DNA from: Thermothelomyces thermophilus ATCC 42464
Taxonomy: Eukaryota > Ascomycota > Sordariomycetes > Sordariales > Chaetomiaceae
Assembly (NCBI RefSeq): GCF_000226095.1
Contig: NC_016475.1
Span: 2,356,001-2,420,000, forward strand
Length of the DNA stretch: 64,000 nt
Reading direction: 5' to 3'
The position numbers were made by a program, and so were the translations under genes. Under the pieces are notes generated by a model. The model had not been told where the DNA came from. It did no database searches and was given only the letters and a program-made list of their open reading frames with translations. Below are positions 35,970 to 46,426 of this stretch, one piece after another; positions within the stretch are counted from its first letter, which is position 1; each line of letters starts with the position of its first letter.

Positions 35970-37408
35970 TCAGAGTGGAACAGCATATGAACCATCCTCC
36001 TGCCTGTACTTGGACAGCCCATACCGCGGGCTCTGGATGGAAAAGTTGAGCACCGTCGTGGCAATCGCCTGGTACGACTCGGTTAGCCGCCGCAACTGCT
36101 CCGCGACCCCGACACCCTGCTCCGGCACGATCCTGGAGCGGATGGCCGAGGCATTGTCGTTAAAATCCTTGATGGAGCCGTGGATATCCTGTATCAAAGC
36201 TTGCGTCGCGCCCTCGAGATCCAAATTGAGAGCACGCATTGTGACGGGCACGAGGTTTCCGAATGAGCCATCTTTCTGTATTCGAACTCAGCCGAGTGCT
36301 TCTGGGGACAGGGACTGGGATGGGGACTGCTTCCGTCCCAGGTGGCGTAGATGGGGCGCAACTAACCAGCTCTTTTCTAAGTGAAAATAACTCGTTGATG
36401 CTAAGCAGCGACGAATCAGCAAGAGCACGCCCGGATGATGGCGTTCATCACAGCCCAGGGGAGCAGACTCACATAATCAGCAGCTTGTTCACCGAGCGGC
36501 CCATGGCTGCATGCTCTTCCGACCCGAGAATATCATTGGGGAGATCGATATTGTTGATGATCCTAGATGCCATCAGCGCTGCGCCCCATCATCAACAGTC
36601 TGAGGAGGATCACCAACCGGCAAAGTTCCAGCATGGCATCCACCGACGACGTCTTGAGCCGCCACGAGTAGAACTGCTCCACGCTCGGCACCCTCCCCGA
36701 CAATCGCCACTTGTACTCCGTCACGCAACCCTCCATGTACTCCCTCAACTGCTCAAACAGCCCCCTCCTCTGCTCGGCCCGGCAACCCCGTTCGACGATC
36801 CGCCTGCCCACGTCGCCGAAGCTCTCACAGATGCGCGTTGGCGCCCCCTCCTCCGGGCACGGGGCAGTCTCGGCCCCGTCGACCCCGAGAGCGCGCCTCA
36901 CGAAGGCGACAGACCGCCGGCAGTAGGCCTCTGCAGCCAGCGCATCGCCGGCCCCATCAGCTTCCGCGCCGTCGATGACATCGTCCCACAGGAAGAGCCA
37001 GACGTAGTACAATGCGGCCGTCTTCAGGTCCTCGGCAGATGCGGTCGGGAACAAGCTGCGGTGCACAGGACATGGTGAGTGATCAGCAAACTGTAACAAG
37101 GAATAGAAAAGGAAAAAGAGAAAAAAAGAGATGAAGAACAAAAAAAAAGGCAAAAGAACGTTGGTGTAAACATGTGCGCACACATACCCAGAAGCAAAGA
37201 GCGTGATATCAGTCGCCTTCACCTTGGCCAGGACCTCTTTGTTCTCGATCAGGTCCTCCAACCGCTCCTCCACGGCAGTCTTCACCCACTCGTGGTTGGG
37301 GTTGACGCCTTGCTTCCACGACGCGAACGCCGGGCGGAGATCCGGGATGTGGAGTACTTGGCCGGAGAGGGTCTCGGCCGAGATGGCGGCGCCTTCGTGC
37401 TCTGTCAT
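35970..37408 (-). CDS. class I terpene synthase (sesquiterpene-cyclase type)
   Basis: Five exons on the minus strand: 37408-37188, 37055-36618, 36562-36473, 36401-36368 and 36275-35970, joining in frame to 362 residues. The aspartate-rich metal motif is DDVID at 98-102 within LFLWDDVIDGAE. The second metal triad is NELFSLRKE at 252-260 (Asn252, Ser256, Glu260), which appears only after splicing. WRLKTSSV, upstream of it, matches the WxxRxxTSS-like segment of fungal cyclases. The length fits microbial sesquiterpene synthases that ionise farnesyl diphosphate; the product cannot be read from sequence. Intron 2 has a weak donor, GTTGGT. No P450 or transporter sits beside it in this window; its neighbours are the DOPA-dioxygenase-like gene and PEX20. 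Both metal motifs are complete, so the enzyme is likely active. Confidence 0.9.
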
Positions 37409-38510
37409 TTCGGCTTTGTGGATCGCTCTGCTCTTTGACGGGCAGTCGCGGGGTCAGTCAGGGCTGGGGGGCAAAGTTTGCCGTGATATTGTCGCGATCG
37501 CTCACTAACGACCCCAAATCCCCAAAGCGGAAATAAATCCCTTGTGCATGCAATTGTGGCCTGAAGGTTACTGCTGTGGGTTGAAGTGCAGTAATCTCAC
37601 CGCTCCTGCCGCTGGCATAAACCTTTCCACCTTACTCGAGGTTACATATACCTTATCCGTCAGGTATCCGTATCTGTTCCCCCATGCACATGTCATCAGA
37701 AAAAAAAAAAACCAAAGGCAAGGCTTCCCCCTCTCGAAAACAGTTTTCTCGATTTGCCAGGGCACTGGATTCAACTGCTCTAGGCGAACAAAGATCGTAG
37801 GGCAAGACAACAAGAACCCAGCCAACAGCCGTCTAGACGTCTACAGCGCAGCTCTAAAACCAGCCCAGATACGGAGTAGAGAGCTCAGAAACGTTAGAGA
37901 GAAAGCGACCCACCGGATCCGGTAAAAGCTCTGTCCGCAAAGAAGCAGCACGCCCCGGATCGATAAGGGATCCCGAACGAACCGCTTGGGGCCTTGCCAC
38001 GCCATGCGATGCAATTGTATTGTCGATGCGATAGCCCCTGCGAGTACGAGAATGCCAATGTAACGGGTAGGAAAGGTAGAAAAAAAAGTTCAAGCCAGAT
38101 GGGAAGAATGCCAGGACAGGAAACCGTAACCCCTTCCCTTCTCCAAAGTTTCCCCCAACGCCACCATCCTTGTATGCAACGATCAACATAACCATAACCC
38201 GCCATATCCCAGCATGCCATGCCATTGCCGTTATAGCTTTGACGCCTTGTAGGCCCTGCCCGAGGAGGTGAAGCCATCCATATGAAAACAAAGGTTACAG
38301 AGGTACAGCAGAGGGGGTGATGGAACGATTCAAATGACATGGGGGAACTAAAAACAAGACGGTGAATGAGCAGCAGTCCTAGGCGAGGTGCGCGGCGAAC
38401 GTGACGACGGTAACGATGCATGGTACAGGTTCAAAGCCAAGACCGGAAAGCTGTCGTTACATTTCCCTGTTATCCTAGGAGTCCAGGTGGCGGGCGAAAG
38501 ATCGTAACGA
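37409..38510. other. intergenic region upstream of the terpene synthase
   Basis: 1.1 kb holding the terpene synthase promoter and the 3' UTR of PEX20. No domain-bearing ORF. TACGGAGTA at 37869-37877 is one of the recurrent GTAC-type elements. Confidence 0.45.
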
Positions 38511-39759
38511 TCAAGCCGCCTGACCCTGAGCGGCAGCGCCGTCCGTCTTCTGAGGCGTGGCCGAGTCGGAGCCTTTTCCGGATTCGTGGTGACCATTAGC
38601 ACCGCCGCCATCGTCGTCGTCGTCGTCGTCGTGCGAAGTGTTGACTGTCTCGCCGGTGACGGCATTGACGAAGCTGTCGCCCTCGACAACGACCTCGCGG
38701 TTGCCGATGCGGCGCATGAGCTCGAAGAAGCGCGAGTTCTTGAACTTCTCGGACGTGTTGTCGGCGACCGAGTTGACAATGTCGACGGCGGCGCGCGCGA
38801 GCTCGTCGTCGGACCGGCGCTTGTCCTGCTCCTGCGCGAGCTTCTCCAGGTTGGCGTCGATGACCTCCATCTCGTCGGCCGAGGGCGGCTTGACCTCGGT
38901 GGTCGGCTCGGCGCGCGGGCCGTGCTCGGCCATCCACTTGTCCTGCGCCTCGGTGAACTCGTTGTTGGCAATCTTCTGCTTCTCGGTCCAGTCGGCCAAC
39001 TCCGTCTCAAAGTTGGCGTCGTCGTATTCGCCAAACGCGCGGTTAAAGGCCTCGACGTCAAGAGCCGAGTCCTGGGAGACCGTAGCCTGGGGCTGTTGCT
39101 GTTGCTGCTGCTGATGCTGAGCCACTGGGTTCATGGCCGGGTTCTGAAAACCAAAGACGGGAGGGGGAGGGGGGACGCCGGCGTAGAGGGGCATGCCGAA
39201 CGCAGGCTGCTGCACGTTCATGGCCGGGTTCAAGGCGCCCATAGCAGTCGGACGCATCTGGGAAGGCATGGCGGTGCTGGGCCCGGCCGCACCACCGCCG
39301 ATCTGCATGCTTGAGAACTGGTTGACCCACTCCTGGTGGGAGGCACCACCGGTAGCAGGAGAAGCCAGGCGAGCAGCGGGAGCGCCGGGGCCCATGTGGC
39401 CGATCGTCGAGGGGACACCGGGAACGGGGTGGCCGTGAGCTCTGGCGTCAACGACGTTGTTTATGTCCAGGCCGGGGCCGAAGGCGGCGTCGAGGGGCGC
39501 GCCGCCCTGCTGGAAGCCTCCGAAGGCCGACTCGGCGCCATTCGCGAAGGGGGTCTGCGATCGGAAAGCCTGGCAAGAAGGCGATCAGCGCTGGGTGCTG
39601 CTAGACTAGGCGTGTCGTTCCAAGAAGGAAAATACTCACATTGCCTGCGCCGGCATGGGGCGCGGTAACGAGGCGATCCTGGTGATGGGTGCGGTCGCGG
39701 TCGATGTGCGCCAGGAGATTTTTGGCGCCGTTGGACGGGCCACACATGCTGTCGGCCAT
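38511..39759 (-). CDS. PEX20: peroxin Pex20, PTS2 import co-receptor
   Basis: Two exons (39759-39640 and 39569-38511) encode 392 residues. The N-terminus MADSMCGPSNGAKNLL carries the conserved Cys6, whose ubiquitination recycles the receptor from the peroxisome. A WxxxF motif, EWVNQF, follows in the middle; such motifs bind Pex14/Pex13. A Gln-rich tract, an acidic/helical region (DVEAFNRAFGEYDD, LADWTEKQK) and the C-terminal EKFKNSRFFELMRRIGNREVVVEG segment complete the family layout; the C-terminal part is where Pex7 binds. It works in the cytosol and at the peroxisomal membrane, carrying PTS2 proteins with Pex7. The tail ends in a poly-Asp run. It shares a promoter region of about 740 bp with divergent SEC13. 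Confidence 0.93.
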
Positions 39760-40501
39760 CTTGGGAAGCGATTTGTGGGAGGCAATCTGGTGAGATGCGA
39801 GAGTATGATCCGGTATACCCAAGGCGAATGCGAATAATCCCCAGCGTTGCTTTGTTTCGGGCAAAAAGAGGATAACCCAAGCGTAGTTGGAGATGCCGAG
39901 GTTGTCCGAGGCAGGCGGCGTTGTTGAACCGAGCCGATGGTTTTTAATGCGGTCGCGTTTTTAAAAAGAAGAAAAGAGAGTGCTCGAATGAATAGGCATG
40001 GTCTATAGACAATAGAATGCTGAGGCCATTCCCACCATCGGGCCCCGCTTCGTCACGCGTGAGGTGCGGCCGCCAAGTTTCTCCATGGAGCGTGGTGATG
40101 GAAGCGTCGGTGTCCGTCTCGCCGGATGTGTTCGATGGCTGCGGCGGCCCGGGAACGGGCCTGTGACGAGGGGCAAAGCCAAGAGCCGAAGAGCCTGCGG
40201 GGCGGCATTGTGTGGGGCTCGTAGGTGAGACCCCTGCAATGCCACGGTGACCAAGACCTCACCTTCGATTTTCTGGCCAGCTGGACAACAACAGGGGTGT
40301 GCATCATTAACCGTGTGCATCACGACTGGGGCGACTGCAACACAGCGGCCCAGCTTGCCGTTCGAATCTCTTTGCGAAAGCCATTGACAAGCTACGCCCC
40401 CGACAACCAACGGCGACAATTGAACGGGAAAGAATACACGGCTTGTATTACTATTGTTTCTGCACACTTCGCACTCGGTGAATAGAAAGCCCGTCAACAC
40501 A
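39760..40501. promoter_or_regulatory. bidirectional PEX20/SEC13 promoter region
   Basis: 742 bases separate the two divergent start codons. No ORF in it looks real. The two transcripts must start within it. Confidence 0.7.
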
Positions 40502-41837
40502 ATGGTACGCGCAGCCCGTTCACTGTTTCCATCTTGTTTCAACGGAGGCCGCTCTTCCTATCATCCATCGCACGTGGTTGCTAATGCAGCTCTCTCCAGG
40601 CAGCCGGAACCCAGGTCATTGCCAACTCTGGCCACGACGACATGATTGTACGTTTTCCTCCTTTCGCGGCCGCCCCAACCCGCCCGTTTCGCCGAGCGCA
40701 CGCTACGAAACTGCGAGCTGCGACGATCCGCCAGAGAGGCAAAGGGAATCTGACGAACTACCAGCACGATGCAGTCCTCGACTACTACGGCCGGAGGTTA
40801 GCGACCTGCTCCTCGGACCGCACCATCAAGATCTTTGAGATTGAGGGCGAGACACAACGGTTGACCGAGACGCTGAAAGGGTACGTCGGAGGTTCTGGCT
40901 CTCCTTCCCTTCCCTTCCCTTTCCTTCCCTTCCTTCATTCCTCTCTTCCCCTCCTTGTTTCCTACAAACTCTCCGAACAAGATCTGTAGTAGGGAACAAG
41001 ATATGGTGCGGGGACAGGAAACCTCATGCCTGATGGAAGGAACAAGGTGAATAACCAACGATCAAAAATCAAAACAAAAAAAAAAACAGGCACGACGGGG
41101 CGGTTTGGTGCGTCTCGTGGGCGCATCCCAAGTACGGCAACATCCTGGCGAGCGCGGGGTACGACGGCAAGGTGCTGATCTGGCGGGAGCTGAACGGGGC
41201 GTGGCAGCGCATCTTTGACTTTGCGCTGCACAAGGCGAGCGTCAACGTGGTGTCGTGGTCGCCGCACGAGGCCGGCTGCCTGCTGGCGTGCGCCTCGTCG
41301 GACGGCAACGTGAGCGTGCTCGAGTTCCGGGACAACAGCTGGGAGCACAGCATCTTCCACGCGCACGGCCTCGGCGTCAACTCGGTCTCGTGGGCGCCCG
41401 CCACCAGCCCCGGCAGCATCGTCAGCAGCAAGCCGGGGCCCAAGTCGACGGGCAACCGGCGCTTCGTCACCGGCGGCTCCGACAACGCGCTCAAGATCTG
41501 GGCCTACGACCCCGCCACCAACACGTACAAGCTCGAGCGCGAGCCCCTGACGGGCCACACCGACTGGGTCCGCGACGTCGCCTGGAGCCCGACGGTGCTG
41601 CAGAAGAGCTACATCGCCAGCGCCTCCGAGGACCGCACCGTGCGCATCTGGACCAGCGACCCGGCCAACCCGCTGCAGTGGAACTGCAAGGTCCTCAACT
41701 TTGACGCCGCCGTCTGGCGCGTCAGCTGGTCGCTCAGCGGCAACGTGCTAGCCGCCAGCGGCGGCGACAACAAGGTGACCCTGTGGAAGGAGAACCTCAA
41801 GGGCGAGTGGGAATGCGTCAAGACGATCGAGGAGTGA
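40502..41837 (+). CDS. SEC13: Sec13, COPII and nuclear-pore coat protein
   Basis: Four coding exons: 40502-40504, 40600-40647, 40765-40880 and 41090-41837, giving 304 residues. The first coding exon is only the ATG, with donor GTACGC directly after it; the next exon supplies [16 protein letters not shown], which matches the start of other Sec13 proteins. Six WD40 blades follow, visible from [68 protein letters not shown] and [11 protein letters not shown]. Sec13 pairs with Sec31 in the COPII cage, with Nup145C in the Y-complex, and sits in SEACAT. Intron 3 is 209 nt. The 3' end is convergent with the AA12 gene, 476 bp away. Confidence 0.94.
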
Positions 41838-42313
41838 TGGCGTATGCCAACCAATCTTGTCGCGGGCCGGGGGGGGGGGGGGGAAGAGGCTTGGGCGTTT
41901 ACGGTTCTTTCTCGGTCGGTATTAGAGCTAATGCAGTTTTGTTGCACTCGTCTTGCCGTACTTGACTGTGACGCTTCTTGATTTTTTTTTTCCCTTCTTC
42001 CCTCCATTGGAGAGGGGTATCTAACTACTTGGGAGTAGTTGGGAGGATGGCTCCCGTCGCGCGTGAATTAGGAAGGTAATTTAGAAGGAAGGAAGGAAGA
42101 AGGATGGAAAGGGTAATTAACAGAATTTGTTCGGGATTTATCGTCAACCAGAGAGAGAGTGTGTGTGTGCTTAAGATCAAACTGTACCGCAGATCCTATG
42201 AAGCGGTTGACCGCAAAATACATATAATCTGCTCATCAACGGAATTCTTATATTAAAGCAACCAATACTCATCATTCCTTCCTCGCCCCCTCCTCATCTC
42301 GTTGTCAACGCTC
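41838..42313. other. convergent 3' flanks of SEC13 and the AA12 gene
   Basis: It holds two 3' UTRs facing each other, a G13 run near 41870-41882, GGAA repeats at about 42083-42110 and a short GT array near 42158-42170. No gene seen. Confidence 0.55.
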
Positions 42314-43935
42314 TCAGACGATGAACCCAAGGCCCCCGACTACCATCATCCAAGCCGTCACAGCAACAACCACCACCCACCCTTCGGGCCCCACACCGCG
42401 AAGCGCCGCCCCGGGCATCGCGGCGCCCGAGGACGTGCTCCCCGGCTGCGCGGAGGTATCGGTGGCCGTCCGCCTCCCTTCAATCTCCTCCTCCTCCTCG
42501 CCGTCCCTCAGGACGACCCAGATCTCGCCGGTCGCGTCGCTCGAGACGAACAGCCTCTGGGCGGCGGCGTCGAAGGCCAGCCCGACGGGGCGGAAGCAGG
42601 CGCCCCGGCGGGAGCATTGGGTGACGTCGGGCGGGGTGAGGATGTTGCGGGCGGCGCCGCGGCTGTCGCTCTCGTCGGCGGGCTCGCCGGCCGAGGTGAA
42701 GGGGACGTAGGCCAGCTTGTAGCCGGCTGGGCGGTCGCGGTTCCAGCTGCCGTGGAACGAGATGAAGGCGCGGGAGCCGTTGCCGGGCAGGAACTCGATG
42801 TCGAGCGGGGCGGTGTGGGCCTCGAAGGTGAGGCGCGGCGGGATGGTACTCTCGGCGCAGTAGGTGTCGTTGATGGTCGCGTCGTTGTCGAGGGAGAACT
42901 GGCTGCCCACGACGAGGTCGCCCTGGGAGGGGAAGTCGGTCGTGTTCCAGAGGGCGAAGCAGGAGGGGTAGCCGTAGTTGGCGCCGAGGAGCGGGGAGGA
43001 CGTGTCGTTGAGGAGGCCGTGGTAGTTGAGCTCCTCGCCCGGGTTGTCCTCGTGGATGTCCTGCCCGAGGCGGGCGACGTTGTCGGCCGAGTTCTCGACG
43101 GACCAGATGGTGCCCGTGACGGGGTGCTCGGCCACGCCGACCGAGTTGCGCAAGCCCCAGCCGACGAGCAGACCGTCGGAGGGGTAGTCGTAAGGGTTCT
43201 CACCGGTGGCGGCGTCGGAGATGTTGAAGGCGCGGATGCTGGAGACGCCGGTGGACTGGTCGGCAGCAAGCGGGTCGATGTTGGTGGCGCTGCCGCGGGA
43301 AACGAGGAGGAGGTCGGGCTGTGACTTGGAGAGCAGGAGAGTGCGAGTGGAGTGGCCACCGCCCGGGTTGGTCATGTTGGCTACCAAGCGGGTGCGCTCG
43401 CCCACGACGGCGGTGTCGGGGTCATAATGGTAGCGGTCGACGTACTCAGACGAGGAGACGTAGAGCGTTCTGCCGTCCTCCGACAACTCGAGGCCATGGT
43501 TGAGCTAACGTTTCGGTCAGCCATCCGGATGCCCCCGTACTGTACGCGTGGAGAGCTGACACTCGAGCTTAGCTAAAAAGTATGTACTTGTATGTTGCCT
43601 ACCTTTGAGTCCTCGATGACGGAGACGTTCTTCGCGACAGACACACAGGTACCGCCCTTGTCGTTGAGCGTCAGGTGCGTCAGGCCGACGCCTTGCTCAA
43701 CCACGAGCAGTCCGCCATTCGAGTCGGACTTGATGCCGCGGGGCCTGGTGAGACCCGTGGCAATCAACTGGGCCTTCCACCCCTTTGCCACGACGGGCGG
43801 CGAGTAAGCCGGCGTCAGCGTTGCACATGCCGATGGGACTGAGCCGATAGCCGTAGCAATCGTGGTGGTATCCTGTGCTGTGACACCGGACAGCAGCAAC
43901 GCAGCGGCAGCGGCTCGCTTTGTGAGAGGAATCAT
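42314..43935 (-). CDS. AA12-type PQQ-dependent pyranose dehydrogenase, probably GPI-anchored
   Basis: Two exons (43935-43603 and 43504-42314) encode 507 residues. MIPLTKRAAAAALLLSGVTAQ is a signal peptide; an upstream codon for MRRRDT is less likely as the start because it spoils the n-region. The body is the six-bladed propeller of sorbosone/pyranose dehydrogenases, shown by GLTRPRGI, LNHGLELSEDGRTLYVSSS, GLRNSVG, DIHEDNPGEELNYHG, GANYGYPSCF and ISFHGSWNRD. Fungal AA12 enzymes use PQQ to oxidise sugars such as fucose or glucosone and can pass electrons to LPMOs. No N-terminal cytochrome or C-terminal cellulose module is present. The C-terminus instead has a Ser/Gly-rich spacer and a hydrophobic tail (GWVVVVAVTAWMMVVGGLGFIV), as expected for GPI attachment or one membrane anchor. 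Several NxT/S sites fit secretion. Confidence 0.88.
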
Positions 43936-44568
43936 GGTGTCTCTTCTTCTCAAGTTGCTCTTCCCAATCTGATCTGCTTGTGCAAGTCGGCGACAATTGG
44001 CGTGTTTTCAACGAAAGAAACCTGCTCATTCCAGGTGTCTCGACTTGGAAGGTGGGAACCTGATCTTCGAGTCTCGACTAAGGGATGCGACTGATTATAA
44101 ATAACGGATTGAATTGATCAAGTTGCTCGTTGAATACGCGTACTACTCTATCCGTACCTGCAGGCCGCAGTTGGTGGGAGACGTCACGGTACGGCAGCCA
44201 CCTGCCGGCCGAATCCTGGCGTGCCCAGCCGGGACAAGATCCCGATTCGCATCTTTCCTTCCCGATGCAAGCCTGCGCGTACCTGGTCGAGCGATGTCCT
44301 CATAGGCCGACGGCCGAGGTTTTGGTGATCGCGGTAATGTTTGAAGTTGTCTTGGGTCGTATCAGGGCCTGAAACCCCCTGGGGATCGGTGTTGCATTTA
44401 GTGGCTTTTTGGGGTGATGTCATTCCTTCTCCTGCCGCTTCACCCCGCATTCACGCACCAAACCGGCCCGCTAACGCTACTCGAGCCCGCTGCTTCACAT
44501 ACATTGTACTGTAGTATTGTGAAGGACTACGATTCAGGAAGGTGTATCCCTTATTGTCAGGCACAGTA

Positions 44569-44582
44569 CCTAGGTACCTAGG
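44569..44582. repeat. 14-bp perfect palindrome
   Basis: CCTAGGTACCTAGG is its own reverse complement and has the GGTACC core that recurs between genes here. Confidence 0.8.
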
Positions 44583-45193
44583 CATACACACGCCAGAGTG
44601 GATGTTGGGTTTCCCTTCCCAATACGGCGCTTTGGGCAGTACCGAGCTCTTAATAAAGGAAGGGACCGGAGATAAGAGGAGGTGTGGTCCTGTGATTCGT
44701 GCGTCTTCAGGCCAGATGGGTGATGAATGTGGAAAAAACGGACAATGGGGTACCAGGATCATTTTCTTTTACTAGACACTAACCAGAATGGCTTCAACCC
44801 CTCCAGTTACTGCTTTGACTGTCGTGAGATGATGTACTCCGCTAGCCGTCGAGATGCCTGTGTGAAATTCTTGTTCTCTGTGTCTGTTAATTGTTTAAAG
44901 ATAACCTCAGGCGCTTTCTACAGAGGTACATGCAGGCTATAAACACCAGTCTCTATCCCTGTTCGATCGATTATCGCATTGTGTGCCCAAAGTTCAGCAT
45001 AGCAACCTGTCGTGGAAAGCTCATGTGAGGTATTCATTGCGCTCCTACGCGAGGTGATTGGGTACATATAGTATTCTCAGTTGCAGGTCGTAGAGGCCTT
45101 GAAGGGCAAACAAGAAAGATGACTGCCTGGCTCGTGGCACAACCAACGTACCTCGGTTTTCTTATCATTATCATTTCTCTTTCTGTCTTTCTT

Positions 45194-45215
45194 TATATAT
45201 ATATATATATATATT
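45194..45215. repeat. (TA)n microsatellite
   Basis: About eleven TA units. Confidence 0.8.
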
Positions 45216-45796
45216 TACAAGTAGACCCTGAAAAGCATTGCCATCGAACCTCCCACCATTCTTGGGGTCCAGCCGCGCACTTTGAAAGATGTGATAGGGC
45301 ACTCTGACTTAACTGACATATGCTCGCTCGGTAACGTGGTAAGATTCACTCCTCGTCAGATATTGTATGGGCAGCCGGATCGATTGACGCTCCTGACAGT
45401 CCATCAGCCTGATTTCACGCTGATGGTTCTCACATCTTCAAACCGCGTATGTTCTCCTGCCACAAGGATCATGACGTTGAGTTTACCCGCAAGCATCACC
45501 GACAATTTGGGTTTTTCCCTGAAAAGCAAAGGGCGTAGAGATTGGTCCGAGAGGTGCGGTTAGGAGCTTATTGAGAAGGCACGTCTCCGTGGCGACGTTG
45601 TAAAGCTATGGAGCGAGACTCGGAGAGAGATGGACCAACCGCTTGGGGAGTTTTATTTGACGACTTCTAATTCATTCGGGGCACACCAGGATTTTGTGAG
45701 CCGCTGTTTATGAAACAGCGTGTAATAACGAGGCGAAGATCAAAACGGCCAGGTGTTGTAGTACCCCGCGCGAGACACGCAGGTGAGGAGGTGAGA

Positions 45797-45813
45797 TGTG
45801 TGTGTGTGTGTGT
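45797..45813. repeat. (GT)n microsatellite
   Basis: About eight TG units. Confidence 0.75.
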
Positions 45814-46426
45814 ATAAGTGAACAGTGGTGGAGCCAGTGGGTTGATTGCTGGACAAAACTGTCTGCTTGGGTATGGAATAAACGCCGATCGAACAGCAGA
45901 GCCAGATCAAACCTCGCCTGGAGGTCGGCGCTACTCAGTAAGACGCAGGGTGTGCAGCTGTTGCATGCGGCGTGTTGCTTCCGCGACTGAGTACCTTAGG
46001 CAGTTGATCCCTCTGAGAAGAGCTGTCGATCACCCCGCCAGAGGCCGGGCCCGGGAGATGACAGTCCGAGAGGGACTGTCATTGAGCTGTATCGGTACTA
46101 CACGACCACATTCACGCCACCGAGGATATTGACTGTAGCGTACACGTGTCTCCAACGGAGAGATATATTAACAGATCCTGTCTTGGTGCCCAAGCAAACC
46201 GCATGCCTTGCAGAGAGGAAAGGGGGAAGAAAGAACACCAAGGAAAGTCCTCTGGCGGACGTGAAAACGAAACGACAAAGCAAAGAAATGATGACAAGCA
46301 AAAGGTAGCGGGCGCTGTGAAGACGTAGCAGAATGTGTGTGTCCCCTTCATTTCCCAGACGCGTGGTATGTTTGTCCCAAACAACACAGCAGCTACCACT
46401 TCCCTCAGTACTACCTACCAACCTGC

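Larger units (their letters stand above)
43936..46426. other. 2.5-kb intergenic region, AA12 gene to WHI2-like gene
   Basis: Both neighbours are on the minus strand, so this holds the AA12 promoter and the 3' flank of the Whi2-like gene. It contains a 14-bp palindrome CCTAGGTACCTAGG (44569-44582), a TA array (45194-45215) and a GT array (45797-45813). No ORF shows a domain. Confidence 0.5.

Noticed and set aside
42302-43324. Long plus-strand open frame opposite the AA12 gene (340 codons)
   Set aside because: It is a shadow of GC-rich codons on the other strand. It is Gly/Val/Ala/Arg-dominated with no domain, while the minus strand gives a clear AA12 protein.
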